Shown: positions 52,470-60,886 of the stretch, piece by piece | Layout of the letters: each line of letters begins with the position of its first letter | How positions within the stretch are numbered: position 1 is the stretch's first letter | Assembly: GCA_033283165.1 (NCBI GenBank) | Contig: JAWMQL010000001.1 | Coordinates: forward strand, 248,001 to 312,000 | DNA: 64,000 nt | Reading direction: 5' to 3' | DNA from: JAWMQL01 sp033283165 | Lineage (GTDB): Bacteria > Pseudomonadota > Gammaproteobacteria > Pseudomonadales > Halieaceae | The notes under the pieces: generated by a model | Seen by the model: the letters and a program-made list of their open reading frames with translations, nothing else | Told to the model about the DNA's origin: nothing | Database searches by the model: none | Position numbers and translations under genes: made by a program

Positions 52470-53171
52470 CTAATGCGTTTGCCAGTGATGTTCGTAGAGT
52501 TTTTTGGCCAACCAGTACCACACGCCGACATTGAGGTTGAGGCCGATGTGACTGCCCAGCACCTCGATATTGTGCACGTGGGGATAATTCCCTTCCTGCT
52601 TTGAGGTGCGCCAGTTCACGATACCGTCAGCGCGGGTGAAAATCGCGGTGGTGGGCACCGGTGGGGGTTCGGCCAGCGCCAGGCCCCGCTCGCTGGATGG
52701 CTGTTCCGGATTGAGCCGCTGGTAAAGGCGCCAGGCGTGTGAGCCCGACTCATGTCCCGGGCCGAAGGGGCTGCCGAGGGTGATCACCTGCCGGACCAGC
52801 TCGGGCTCAGCGCGCGCGATCTCCCGTGCGTAGAGGCCGCCCAGGGAGTGCCCTATCAGCGACAGGGTTCCGCCCCCCTGCAGGGCCAGGTCTGACATTT
52901 CCTGTCGCAACCTGTCTTCAGAAAAACTGCTGGTACCGAGGTTGCGGCCCTGCTTCCAGCCACGCGCGTTGTAGCCCAGGCGCCGCAGGTAGTTGATCAG
53001 TGGCTGGTTGCCCACGTCGCTGCCCATGAAGCCCGGCAGCACCATGACACTGTGACGGTAGCCCGGTCGCGGCATGCGATCCAGTAGCGGGGATGCTACA
53101 CGCAGGACCGTCATGTCGACGATGGCTCTGGGCGCGTCGGTGAGAGCCAGCAGTGCGTGGGGTGGGTTCAT
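52470..53171 (-). CDS. Alpha/beta hydrolase, lipase-like
   Basis: A 233-residue hydrolase. The nucleophile elbow GHSLGG is preceded by LQGGGTLSLI, the oxyanion-type loop is VLPGFMGSDVGN, and the Asp and His of the triad are probably in TRADGIVNW and VLGSHIGLN. I chose ATG 53171 (MNPPHALLAL) with GGAG eight bases upstream. No signal peptide. Convergent with the thioesterase. Confidence 0.84.
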   Translation of the reverse strand: MNPPHALLALTDAPRAIVDMTVLRVASPLLDRMPRPGYRHSVMVLPGFMGSDVGNQPLINYLRRLGYNARGWKQGRNLGTSSFSEDRLRQEMSDLALQGGGTLSLIGHSLGGLYAREIARAEPELVRQVITLGSPFGPGHESGSHAWRLYQRLNPEQPSSERGLALAEPPPVPTTAIFTRADGIVNWRTSKQEGNYPHVHNIEVLGSHIGLNLNVGVWYWLAKKLYEHHWQTH

Positions 53172-53260
53172 GTGGCCATCTCCCGGCGTGGTCTTGCCAG
53201 CCATTGTAGGCAGGCAGGCCGCAATTGGCCAGACCCGGGAATAACCCGGGCGATGGCCTC

Positions 53261-55252
53261 TCAGCCGCCGCTACCGATCTCCAGAAGAAGGTCATCCGCT
53301 GCCACCTGGCTGCCCGCGCTGGCCAGGACGGCGCTGACCTCGCCGTCGACCTCGGCCACGATTTCGTAGTGCATTTTCATCGCTTCCAGTACTGCCAGGG
53401 TCTGGCCGGCCGCTACCCGATCGCCCTCGCCGACTCGCACTTCCAGCAGCAGGCCGTGCATGGGTGCGAGTACCTGGCCACTGCCGCCGCCGGCAGCGGC
53501 GATACCATCGAGACGAATCTGGTCGCGGTAGTCGGCGGCGCGGCCGTCTACCGAAAGGTGCAGTAGGCCGGGTCGCGGCGCGCTGTAGCGCACCAGGTGC
53601 TGGCTGCCTGACAGGACGACATGGGCGCTGTCGCCGTCCAGGGACACCAGCTCCACCCTGGTTGACTGCTCGCCATCGAATACCTCGTAGCGCTCGTCGC
53701 CCAGGGCCATGATGGCCAGATCGTGCACGGTCTCGCCGTGCTCGTAGCGGCGCCGTGACAGCAACGGGCCGGCGCTGCTCCAGTTCCTGAGCTGCGGCGC
53801 CACCATCACCGTTTCGGCCTGCAGTGAGCGGTACTCCAGCGCCAGTTCCACCACGGCAGCGATCGCGCTGTCGGCGAAGGAGGGGCTGGCAGCGCGGATG
53901 GCCCCGGCCGCGAACTCTTCGCCGATGAACGCGGTGGTGGCCTCACCGCGGATGAAACGCTCTTTCTCCAGGCAGGCGAGGAGGAAATCGCGGTTGTTGG
54001 CGACCCCGAACAACACTGTGTTTTTCAGCGCCTCCACCAGGCGCAGGCGCGCGGTTTCGCGGTTCGGGCCGCTGGCGATGATCTTCGCGACCATGGGATC
54101 GTAATAGGGTGAAATGTCCTGGCCGCTGGCAATCCCCGCATCCACCCGGACCCCCGCGCCGCGAGGCGGTGACCACAGGTCCACCGGGCCGGAGGTGGGC
54201 AGGAAGTCCTGGGTCGGGTCCTCTGCATAGAGTCGCACCTCGATGGCGTGTCCCCGCAGTTGCACATCCTGCTGGCTCAGGCCCAATGGCTCGCCCCGGG
54301 CGACCTGCAGTTGCAGGGCCACCAGGTCGAGACCGGTAATCGCCTCGGTTACCGGGTGCTCCACCTGCAGGCGGGTATTCATTTCCAGGAAGTAGAAGCG
54401 GTTGTCGGCGTCCAGCAGGAACTCTACCGTGCCGGCACCGCGGTAGCCGATGCTGCGCGCGGCGGCTACGGCAGCGGCGCCCATCTCGTCCCGCAGTGCC
54501 TCGGTCATGATGGGGCAGGGCGCTTCCTCGACCACTTTCTGGTGGCGGCGCTGAACCGAACAGTCCCGCTCGCCCAGGTGGATGGTGTTGCCCCGGTTGT
54601 CGGCGAACACCTGTACCTCCACGTGTCGCGGGCGCGCGATGGCCTGCTCCAGGATCAACTCGCCGCTACCGAACGCCGACTTCGCCTCCGCCCGCGCCAG
54701 CCGGATGGCCTCGGGCAGCGCTTCCCGCTCGCTGACCAGTCGCATGCCACGGCCACCGCCCCCGGCGGCGGCCTTGACCATCAGAGGCAATGCAATTCCC
54801 TCCGCCGCGCAGAGCAGGTCCTCGTCATCCTGCGCATCGCCCTCGTAACCCGGGACGCAGGGCACCCCGGCCTCGAGCATGTGCCGTTTGGCCGCCGCCT
54901 TGTTGCCCATGAGATCGATCGCCTCGGCGGTCGGCCCGATAAACACCAGACCTGCGGCTTCAACGCGCCGGGCGAATTCGGCGTTCTCGCTCAGGAAGCC
55001 GTAGCCGGGATGGACGGCTTCGGCACCGCTGCTCCAGGCGGCGTCGAGTATGTTTTCTGCCACCAGGTAGGATTCGCCCACCGGGCCGGGGCCGATGCAG
55101 ACCGCTTCATCGGCCAGTTCCACGTGTGGCGCCTCCCGGTCCGCTTCGGAATAGACAGCGACGGTGCGATAGCCCTGGGCCCGGGCGCTCCTGATAATCC
55201 GGCAGGCGATCTCGCCCCGGTTGGCCACCAGGACACTGGAAAACTCGTTCAT
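53261..55252 (-). CDS. atuF: Geranyl-CoA carboxylase alpha (biotin carboxylase) subunit
   Basis: A 663-residue acyl-CoA carboxylase alpha subunit. The biotin carboxylase domain starts VLVANRGEIACRIIRSARAQ with the ATP-grasp GGGGRGMRLVSE; the C-terminal BCCP domain carries the biotin site VLEAMKMHYE. The start is ATG 55252 (MNEFSSVLVANRG), overlapping the preceding stop by ATGA. Methylcrotonyl-CoA carboxylase is closely similar; assignment to geranyl-CoA rests on the adjacent atuA, atuC and atuE. Confidence 0.85.
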   Translation of the reverse strand: MNEFSSVLVANRGEIACRIIRSARAQGYRTVAVYSEADREAPHVELADEAVCIGPGPVGESYLVAENILDAAWSSGAEAVHPGYGFLSENAEFARRVEAAGLVFIGPTAEAIDLMGNKAAAKRHMLEAGVPCVPGYEGDAQDDEDLLCAAEGIALPLMVKAAAGGGGRGMRLVSEREALPEAIRLARAEAKSAFGSGELILEQAIARPRHVEVQVFADNRGNTIHLGERDCSVQRRHQKVVEEAPCPIMTEALRDEMGAAAVAAARSIGYRGAGTVEFLLDADNRFYFLEMNTRLQVEHPVTEAITGLDLVALQLQVARGEPLGLSQQDVQLRGHAIEVRLYAEDPTQDFLPTSGPVDLWSPPRGAGVRVDAGIASGQDISPYYDPMVAKIIASGPNRETARLRLVEALKNTVLFGVANNRDFLLACLEKERFIRGEATTAFIGEEFAAGAIRAASPSFADSAIAAVVELALEYRSLQAETVMVAPQLRNWSSAGPLLSRRRYEHGETVHDLAIMALGDERYEVFDGEQSTRVELVSLDGDSAHVVLSGSQHLVRYSAPRPGLLHLSVDGRAADYRDQIRLDGIAAAGGGSGQVLAPMHGLLLEVRVGEGDRVAAGQTLAVLEAMKMHYEIVAEVDGEVSAVLASAGSQVAADDLLLEIGSGG

Positions 55253-56073
55253 GCTGTCGACTCCCGCTCTTCCGCCCATCGGGGTTTGCGTTTTTCCACG
55301 AACGCGGCCACGCCTTCCCGGCCCTCGTCGGACAACATGCAGCGGGCGAAGCCCTCGGCGGCGAAGTCCAGTGCGTCCGCGCGCGGGCGGCGGCCGGTTT
55401 CGAACAGGATACTCTTGGTGACGGCGTTGGCGCCCGGTGCGCACAGGGCGATCTGGTCCAGTACCTCGGCGCATCTGTCCTCCAGGTCGGCGCCGTTCTC
55501 CGCCAGCAGGTGGGCGATGCCGTAGTGCACCGCCTCGGCACCCTTGAAGCGTGCGCCGGTCAGCATCAATTGGCGTGCCCGGGTCAGGCCCACGCGTTCG
55601 GTCACGAAGGGAGCGATCTGAGCGGGTGGGATACCCAGGCTGGTCTCGCTCAGGCGAAAACGCGCCTCGCGGGTCACGATCGTGATATCACCGATACAGG
55701 CCAGGCCCAGCCCGCCGCCGATCGCGGCGCCCTCCACCAGCACGATAACCACCTGGGGTTGTTCGTTGAGGCGGATCATCAGATCCCCGAAACCGCGGTT
55801 GCCGCGGGCCACTTCGGCGGGGTCCGGTGCACCGCTCTGGAGGCCGGACCGGAAGCCCTTGATATCGCCGCCGGCACAGAAGACACCCCCCTTGCCGCGC
55901 AGTACGAGGGTGCGGATATCGCGCCGCTCGTGCACCGCGGCCAGGACAGCTTCCAGCTCGAGCACCATCTCCGCGGACAGGGCATTTTTTGCCTCCGGCC
56001 GATTCAGCCAGATCGTCAGCACACTGCCGCTTCGCTCCAGAACCAGGGTTTCGGTGGATGGTAATTCAATCAT
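55249..56073 (-). CDS. atuE: Isohexenylglutaconyl-CoA hydratase (crotonase family)
   Basis: A 274-residue crotonase: VLRGKGGVFCAGGDIKGFRSG, VEGAAIGGGLGLACIGDITI and the ending FVEKRKPRWAEERE. In the Atu pathway AtuE hydrates the isohexenylglutaconyl-CoA produced by geranyl-CoA carboxylase. Its place between the two carboxylase subunit genes is the same as in Pseudomonas. GAGGA precedes the ATG. Named by context. Confidence 0.85.
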   Translation of the reverse strand: MIELPSTETLVLERSGSVLTIWLNRPEAKNALSAEMVLELEAVLAAVHERRDIRTLVLRGKGGVFCAGGDIKGFRSGLQSGAPDPAEVARGNRGFGDLMIRLNEQPQVVIVLVEGAAIGGGLGLACIGDITIVTREARFRLSETSLGIPPAQIAPFVTERVGLTRARQLMLTGARFKGAEAVHYGIAHLLAENGADLEDRCAEVLDQIALCAPGANAVTKSILFETGRRPRADALDFAAEGFARCMLSDEGREGVAAFVEKRKPRWAEERESTA

Positions 56074-56088
56074 GAGGTAGTCCTCGAA

Positions 56089-57711
56089 TCAGGGGCGGGC
56101 GACGCCAAAACTGTTGGGGCGCACGTCGCGGTGGCGACATTCCCAGACGGTCTCCAGCAGAAAGCCCAGGGTCTTGCGGGTATCGCGCGGGTCGATCATG
56201 CCGTCGTCCAGCAGGTGGCCGGAGGTGTAGAACGCGCTGGACTGGCTGTCAAACAGCTCGGTGAGTCCCGCTTCCTGTGCCGCCAGCGCCTCCTCGTCCA
56301 CTTCCTGGCCAGCGGCCGCTGCCTTGCCGCGCGCCACCATGGACATGGTCTTCGCCGCCTGCTCGCCACCCATGACCCCGGTGCGGGCGTTGGGGAAGGT
56401 GTACAGGAAGTCGGGTTCATAGGCGCGGCCGCACATGCCGTAGTTGCCGGCGCCGAAACTGGCTCCGGTCATCAGGGTAATGCGCGGTACTTCCAGGTTG
56501 CGCACCGCCTGGATCATCTTGGAACCGTGCTTGATCATCCCGGCCTGCTCTGACCTGGTGCCCACGATGTAGCCGGTAGTGTTCTGCAGGAAGATCACCG
56601 GCAGGTTGGCCTGCTCGCACAGTTGCAGGAATTGGGTGGCCTTGGTCGCGCCCTCGGGATCGATCGGGCCGTTATTGCCCAGGATGCCGCAGGGCAGGCC
56701 GTAAAGATCGGCCTGTAAGCACACGGTGCTGGCCCCATAGCGGGGCTTGAAGTCCATGAAGTCAGAACCGTCAACGGTTCTCGCCACCAGTTCTCGCATG
56801 TCGTAGGGCGTGCGGTAGTCGATGGGAATCACGCCAGCCAGCTCGTCCGGGTCGTAAACCGGCTCGGTGTACGCGCGGCGCCGGGCGGGCGCACAGTCCT
56901 TGTTCCATTGCAGCCGGTGCAGTAATTCCCGCAGCATCTGTACCGCGTGCCCGTCGTTTTCCGCCAGGTACTCCGCCAGCCCCGACACGCTGGCGTGCAT
57001 TTCCGCCCCGCCCAGTTCTTCCTCGGTGGCGATCTCCCCGGTAGCGGCCTTCAATAGCGGCGGGCCGGCCAGGAAGGCCCGGCCCCGGCCTTTCACCGCG
57101 ATCACGTAGTCGCTGAGGCCCGGCATGTAGGCGCCACCGGCCGTGGAGGAACCGTGCAATACGGAAATGACCGGGATGCCGGCCTTGCTGAGCCTGGCCA
57201 GGTTGCCGAACAGGGAGCCGCCGTTGGAAAAACTCTCCACCCTGTAATTGATCAGGTCGCCGCCGGCGCTTTCCACCAGGTGTACGAAGGGCAGTTTCTG
57301 CTGCAGGGCGATTTCCTCCGCCCGGCGCAGGCGGTAGCCGCCGGCTTCCGTCAGGGAGCCGGCCATGATGCCGCTGTCGTCCACCACCACCACGCAGCGC
57401 ACCGCGCTGATGAAGCCGATGCCGGCGATCACCGTGGAGCCGGGAATGGATTTATCCGGGTCCGGGGTATCCAGCAGGTAGCCAGCCAGGTTGCCGATGG
57501 CGACGAAGGGCATGCCGGGATCGAGCAGGCGCGCCAGTCGCTCCCGTGGCGTCAGTTGGCCACGGGCCTCGAAGCGGGGCCGGCGCCGCTCGGAGATCAT
57601 CGCCCCACGGGTATTGAGTGCCTGCAACCGGTCGACCAGTTCCAGCATGTCACTGCGATGTTGCCGGAAGCCGTCCGACTGCGGGTTAATACGGGACTGG
57701 AATACACTCAT
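56089..57711 (-). CDS. atuC: Geranyl-CoA carboxylase beta (carboxyltransferase) subunit
   Basis: A 540-residue carboxyltransferase with two crotonase-like halves: SSTAGGAYMPGLSDYVI, GPPLLKAATGEIATEEELGG, and the C-terminal MTGASFGAGNYGMCGRAYEP. It partners AtuF to carboxylate geranyl-CoA. The start overlaps the atuA stop by four bases (ATGA), with GGAG upstream. Methylcrotonyl-CoA carboxylase beta is the alternative; context favours AtuC. Confidence 0.87.
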   Translation of the reverse strand: MSVFQSRINPQSDGFRQHRSDMLELVDRLQALNTRGAMISERRRPRFEARGQLTPRERLARLLDPGMPFVAIGNLAGYLLDTPDPDKSIPGSTVIAGIGFISAVRCVVVVDDSGIMAGSLTEAGGYRLRRAEEIALQQKLPFVHLVESAGGDLINYRVESFSNGGSLFGNLARLSKAGIPVISVLHGSSTAGGAYMPGLSDYVIAVKGRGRAFLAGPPLLKAATGEIATEEELGGAEMHASVSGLAEYLAENDGHAVQMLRELLHRLQWNKDCAPARRRAYTEPVYDPDELAGVIPIDYRTPYDMRELVARTVDGSDFMDFKPRYGASTVCLQADLYGLPCGILGNNGPIDPEGATKATQFLQLCEQANLPVIFLQNTTGYIVGTRSEQAGMIKHGSKMIQAVRNLEVPRITLMTGASFGAGNYGMCGRAYEPDFLYTFPNARTGVMGGEQAAKTMSMVARGKAAAAGQEVDEEALAAQEAGLTELFDSQSSAFYTSGHLLDDGMIDPRDTRKTLGFLLETVWECRHRDVRPNSFGVARP

Positions 57712-59510
57712 GACAGGCTCTCCGCAATGCTGGCCGGTACCGCGATGGGGCAGGACAACAGCAACTGGGCATAGCCCTTGCCCTGGGGGTCGTTGCGCAG
57801 GCTGGCCACGCCGCCGCCTCCCAGCACCCGATGCAGCAGGAAGTTGATGGCCCCGGAGCCGGGCAGCAGGAAGCGCTCAATGTCGTCGCCCTCCCCGGCC
57901 AGGAAGTGCGCAAACCGCGCCCGCACCACGGCCGGGCTCAGGGCCTGCCAGATCCAGGGCAGGTACTCCGGGCGCCGGGCAATGATGCCGACGTTGGCCT
58001 TGTCGCCCTTGTCGCCGCTGCGGCCCCAGGCGAGGTCTACCAGCGGCACCTCGACCAGGTCCTCGTCAGTCCGGGCGGCCGGCGGTGGCGGGCGCTGCAG
58101 CTGCGCCGGGTCGAAGGGTTCCCCGGGTGCTGCATCGAAAGCCTGTGGCTGGCCGTCCAGGTCGATGCTGATAGCCACCTGGCCTTTCGGCAGGGTGAAG
58201 GAGAACAGGCGCACAACCGGTGAGGGGCGGGGGCGGCTGCCGGCGAAGCCGGACAGTCCCGGCGGCGTGGCCAGGCCGAGGCCCACGGCCTCTTTCAACA
58301 GGATGCCGATGCCGATATTCTGCGGGTGCTTGGCGGCCAGTTTCAGGACCACTTCACGGCTGCTCTTCACCTCACTGAAAGAGCCGTACTGGCTCTCGGT
58401 CCCGAGAATCTCGATACTGGTCTCACTGAAATCCGGCAGCTGATGTGCAGCAAACGTATTGCGCGCGGCCTGCAGCACCGCCTCGCCCAGCGCGCGTGCC
58501 TTGCGGTCGGCGTCGATGCCGTAGAAGGTCATGTAGGTGCCACCGCGAAACTGGTCGGCGTAGGTGGCGCTGACTTTGTACCGGTCCGGCGCCGGCCGGC
58601 CGGTCGCGCCGCTGACCCGCACCCGGTCCGGTTCCAACTGCTCGAGCCTTGCCGAGGAGAAATCGCACACCACGTCCGGCAGGATGTAGGCCTGGGGGTC
58701 GCCGATCTCGTACAGCATCTGTTCCGCTACTGTACCGACCGTCACCAGGCCGCCGGTGCCATCTGGCTTGGTGCAGGTAAAGCTGCCGTCCGCGTCGATT
58801 TCTGTGACCGGATAGCCCATGTTGGCCAGGCCCGGGACCGACTCCCAGTCAGTGAAATTGCCGCCGGTGGCCTGCGGGCCGCACTCCAGGATATGTCCCG
58901 CCAGGGAGCCCATTGCCAGTCGGTCCAGGTCGCCTGCCTGCCAGCCGAAGTGGTGGATACAGGCCCCCAGGGTGACGGCGCTGTCGACGCAGCGTCCGGT
59001 AATCACGATATCCGCGCCCTGGTCCAGGGCCCGGGCGATGGGGAAGGCGCCGAGGTAGGCGTTGATGCTTTGCAGCCGCTCGGCGTCGGGGAAGGGTTCT
59101 CCGGAGAACATTTCCCGGGGGGCCTGTTGTCGCAGCGATTCCGCTGCGGGCAGCAGGTCGTCCCCTAGCACGCACGCGACCTTGAGCGACAGGCCCTGTT
59201 GTTCGATGAGCCCGCGCAGGGCCTCGGCGCAGGCGCGGGGATTGACCCCGCCGGCATTCGAGACTACCCGGATGCCACGCTCGGCGATGGCCGCCAGGTG
59301 CGGTTGCATGGCGGCGCTGACGAAGTCCAGGGCGTAACCGCGGTTGTCGTCATCGGCCCGGGCCCGGGCCATGATCGACATGGTGATCTCTGCCAGGTAG
59401 TCGTAGACAATGAAGTCCAGACCCTCGACTGCCAGCAGTTGCGGCGTGGCTCGTGCCGCGTCGCCCCAGAAGCCGCTGGCCCCGCCAATTCGTAATGGTT
59501 GCTCGGTCAT
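57708..59510 (-). CDS. atuA: AtuA-family protein (acyclic terpene utilisation)
   Basis: A 600-residue protein of DUF1446/AtuA type: IGGASGFWGDAARATPQLLA, YLAEITMSIMARARA, RVVSNAGGVNPRACAEALRG, and ITGRCVDSAVTLGACIH. Required for citronellol and geraniol use in Pseudomonas, though its chemistry is not defined. The start is ATG 59510 (MTEQPLRIGG) with GGTGG upstream. First gene of the atuACEF block; atuB, atuD, atuG and atuH are not seen in the window. Confidence 0.9.
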   Translation of the reverse strand: MTEQPLRIGGASGFWGDAARATPQLLAVEGLDFIVYDYLAEITMSIMARARADDDNRGYALDFVSAAMQPHLAAIAERGIRVVSNAGGVNPRACAEALRGLIEQQGLSLKVACVLGDDLLPAAESLRQQAPREMFSGEPFPDAERLQSINAYLGAFPIARALDQGADIVITGRCVDSAVTLGACIHHFGWQAGDLDRLAMGSLAGHILECGPQATGGNFTDWESVPGLANMGYPVTEIDADGSFTCTKPDGTGGLVTVGTVAEQMLYEIGDPQAYILPDVVCDFSSARLEQLEPDRVRVSGATGRPAPDRYKVSATYADQFRGGTYMTFYGIDADRKARALGEAVLQAARNTFAAHQLPDFSETSIEILGTESQYGSFSEVKSSREVVLKLAAKHPQNIGIGILLKEAVGLGLATPPGLSGFAGSRPRPSPVVRLFSFTLPKGQVAISIDLDGQPQAFDAAPGEPFDPAQLQRPPPPAARTDEDLVEVPLVDLAWGRSGDKGDKANVGIIARRPEYLPWIWQALSPAVVRARFAHFLAGEGDDIERFLLPGSGAINFLLHRVLGGGGVASLRNDPQGKGYAQLLLSCPIAVPASIAESLS

Positions 59511-59609
59511 CGCTGCCACCGTTTGAACAGTCAGCGACAAGCCTAGCCAAAGATGCTGTAAACGGCATGCGAATAGGCGCCAAGATGCTGAGGGGCGGCG
59601 CCAGAGAGG

Positions 59610-60077
59610 TCAGTCGAGCTTGCGCTGCACGGTGATTTCGGCGCCCTGGATCGAGCGGAGGTCCTGGTCTTCCTCGTCCAGGTACAGCCGGCCCGAGACG
59701 CTGGTGTCAGACGGGCGCTTTTCGACGGCAAACAGGTCCGGCAGGCGCTCGGGCTCTGCGCTGTAAGGTTCATCTCCCGCGGCGAGATCAGCCGGAAGGG
59801 TGAGGTCCAGCGGCAGGGGCTCGGGCTCGGCGGGGGCGGCCGTGGCCTCAACTGCAGGGACCGATACTGGCTCGGTTTCCGCCACGGGAGGCTCTGGCCT
59901 GGCGGGTTCCTCGTCTGCAGGCTCTGCAGGTTCCAGGGCGCTGCCCGGATCACGGGTCGCACCGGCGTCGGAGCCCGGGGGCTCGGCCTGGCATCCCGCG
60001 AGTAAACCGGTAATCGCCCCTGCCAGCAGCAGATTGCGCCGTTGCTTGCGCCTGGCCCGGTTTAAAAAGATGTTCAC
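59610..60077 (-). CDS. Small lipoprotein, Pro/Ala/Glu-rich
   Basis: A 155-residue predicted lipoprotein: basic start (NRARRKQRRN), hydrophobic core and lipobox LLAGC at residues about 25-29. About 70 residues of Pro, Ala and Glu-rich low complexity follow, probably a cell-wall spanning linker. The C-terminal part (TSVSGRLYLDEEDQDLRSI) is folded-looking but unrecognised. No function assigned. Confidence 0.7.
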   Translation of the reverse strand: MNIFLNRARRKQRRNLLLAGAITGLLAGCQAEPPGSDAGATRDPGSALEPAEPADEEPARPEPPVAETEPVSVPAVEATAAPAEPEPLPLDLTLPADLAAGDEPYSAEPERLPDLFAVEKRPSDTSVSGRLYLDEEDQDLRSIQGAEITVQRKLD

Positions 60078-60167
60078 GTTAACTCCCTGTAAGTTCCACT
60101 GTCCCCTCTATATATGGGGATCATTGGGCATCGGATCAAGGCAAAAGTTCCGTTGCCGGCAGCAGCC

Positions 60168-60196
60168 TTGACAGGGGCCGGGCCTATGCCTAAAAT
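60168..60196 (+). promoter_or_regulatory. Sigma-70 promoter of tRNA-Ala
   Basis: TTGACA-N17-TAAAAT, a near-consensus -35/-10 pair, followed by a GC-rich discriminator GCGC typical of stringently controlled stable-RNA promoters. It lies about 60 bases upstream of the tRNA gene. Confidence 0.8.
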
Positions 60197-60260
60197 GCGC
60201 ACCTCTTCGGCGAACTCGGAGAAGAAAAACTCTAATTTCTTCAATGGGTTACAGAGATTT

Positions 60261-60336
60261 GGGGCTATAGCTCAGCTGGGAGAGCGCAACACTGGCAGTG
60301 TTGAGGTCAGCGGTTCGATCCCGCTTAGCTCCACCA
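60261..60336 (+). tRNA. tRNA-Ala (anticodon GGC)
   Basis: A complete 76-nucleotide cloverleaf, including the encoded CCA. Acceptor stem GGGGCTA/TAGCTCC contains the G3-U70 pair that identifies alanine tRNA. The anticodon loop is CTGGCAG, giving GGC at positions 34-36; the T-stem is AGCGG/CCGCT. The 3' half from position 32 is repeated 3.2 kb downstream. Confidence 0.97.
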
Positions 60337-60337
60337 A
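60292..60337 (+). repeat. Left attachment repeat (attL, inside tRNA-Ala)
   Basis: 46 bases from the anticodon loop (CTGGCAGTG) to CCACCAA, identical to 63506-63551. The crossover in a tRNA anticodon loop to 3' end is typical of tyrosine-integrase islands. Confidence 0.93.
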
Positions 60338-60355
60338 ATTTCTTATATAAATCAA

Positions 60356-60385
60356 ACGGTTAGAGTGTTCTCTAGCCGTTTTTTT
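60356..60385 (+). terminator. Rho-independent terminator after tRNA-Ala
   Basis: Stem ACGGTTAGAG/CTCTAGCCGT with a TGTT loop and one wobble pair, followed by seven T. It is on the island side of attL, so the tRNA currently ends at an island-borne terminator. Confidence 0.85.
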
Positions 60386-60397
60386 ATGCTTGGTTTG

Positions 60398-60466
60398 TGT
60401 CCGTCGTCCTGTCCCGATTTGTCCGAAAATCAACAAAAGCTTTAGAAATTAGTTAGTTACTGTCCG
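60398..60466. repeat. Repeated TGTCCG hexamers, candidate integrase arm sites
   Basis: TGTCCG occurs at 60398, 60420 and 60461 with TGTCCCG at 60410, and once more beside attR at 63493-63498. Such clusters next to core sites resemble arm-type sites of tyrosine integrases. No footprint evidence. Confidence 0.5.
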
Positions 60467-60475
60467 ATAATTATC

Positions 60476-60500
60476 AGAGCGCAACACAGTTGGTGTTGCG
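60476..60500 (+). terminator. Hairpin resembling the tRNA-Ala anticodon arm, terminator-like
   Basis: CGCAACAC-AGTTG-GTGTTGCG, a perfect eight-pair stem followed by TTTTG. Its first twelve bases, AGAGCGCAACAC (60476-60487), are identical to tRNA-Ala 60281-60292. It may terminate transcription before the 73-residue ORF or be a decayed tRNA copy. Confidence 0.45.
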
Positions 60501-60561
60501 TTTTGTCCCCGCCCAAGATACCTACGCTCGTTGGCTATATGATTTGTCTACGAGGAACCGC

Positions 60562-60783
60562 ATGATTGTCGAAAGTTATGACCTATCTCTTACTCGCCGC
60601 GTGATGGAGACGAAAAGCAAGACCACTGCCAATAAGAAGCTTTATGCAGGCTGGATTTTGATTGGACTGGTGCAGACAGATACGGGTTTTCTCTATTGCT
60701 TGGCACTACCTCGCAAAGCGGAGCGAAAGAGCGAGGTTGAGCCAGTTCCTTCGAAGCGTCCGTTCATAAATTTGCTCGATTAA
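60562..60783 (+). CDS. Small island protein, 73 residues, unknown
   Basis: ATG 60562 with GAGGAA five bases upstream begins a 73-residue protein. The frame is open further upstream but through the hairpin region. The core KLYAGWILIGLVQTDTGF is followed by LYCLALPRK, a strand-helix-strand-like pattern with a Gly-Trp seen in small DUF4177-like proteins; that resemblance is weak. It ends 103 bases before the helicase-nuclease gene and could be an accessory or antitoxin-like partner. I do not assign a function. Confidence 0.5.
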   Translation: MIVESYDLSLTRRVMETKSKTTANKKLYAGWILIGLVQTDTGFLYCLALPRKAERKSEVEPVPSKRPFINLLD

Positions 60784-60886
60784 TCAATCGAAGGGTACGC
60801 TTTTGAATAAATCAGCGGGACAATAGCAGTGGACCTGGAGTAAGCCAGGAAGAGTTAAAGATACCGCAACGCGCATAGGGACTTGC

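Noticed and set aside
53261..57711. Methylcrotonyl-CoA carboxylase (leucine) operon
   Set aside because: Subunits alone would fit, but the fused order with AtuA and AtuE-like genes and the absence of liuA/liuE point to the acyclic terpene pathway.
60490..60561. Upstream extension of the 73-residue island ORF to a TTG at 60490
   Set aside because: It would start inside the hairpin 60480-60500 and lacks a ribosome site, whereas ATG 60562 has GAGGAA.
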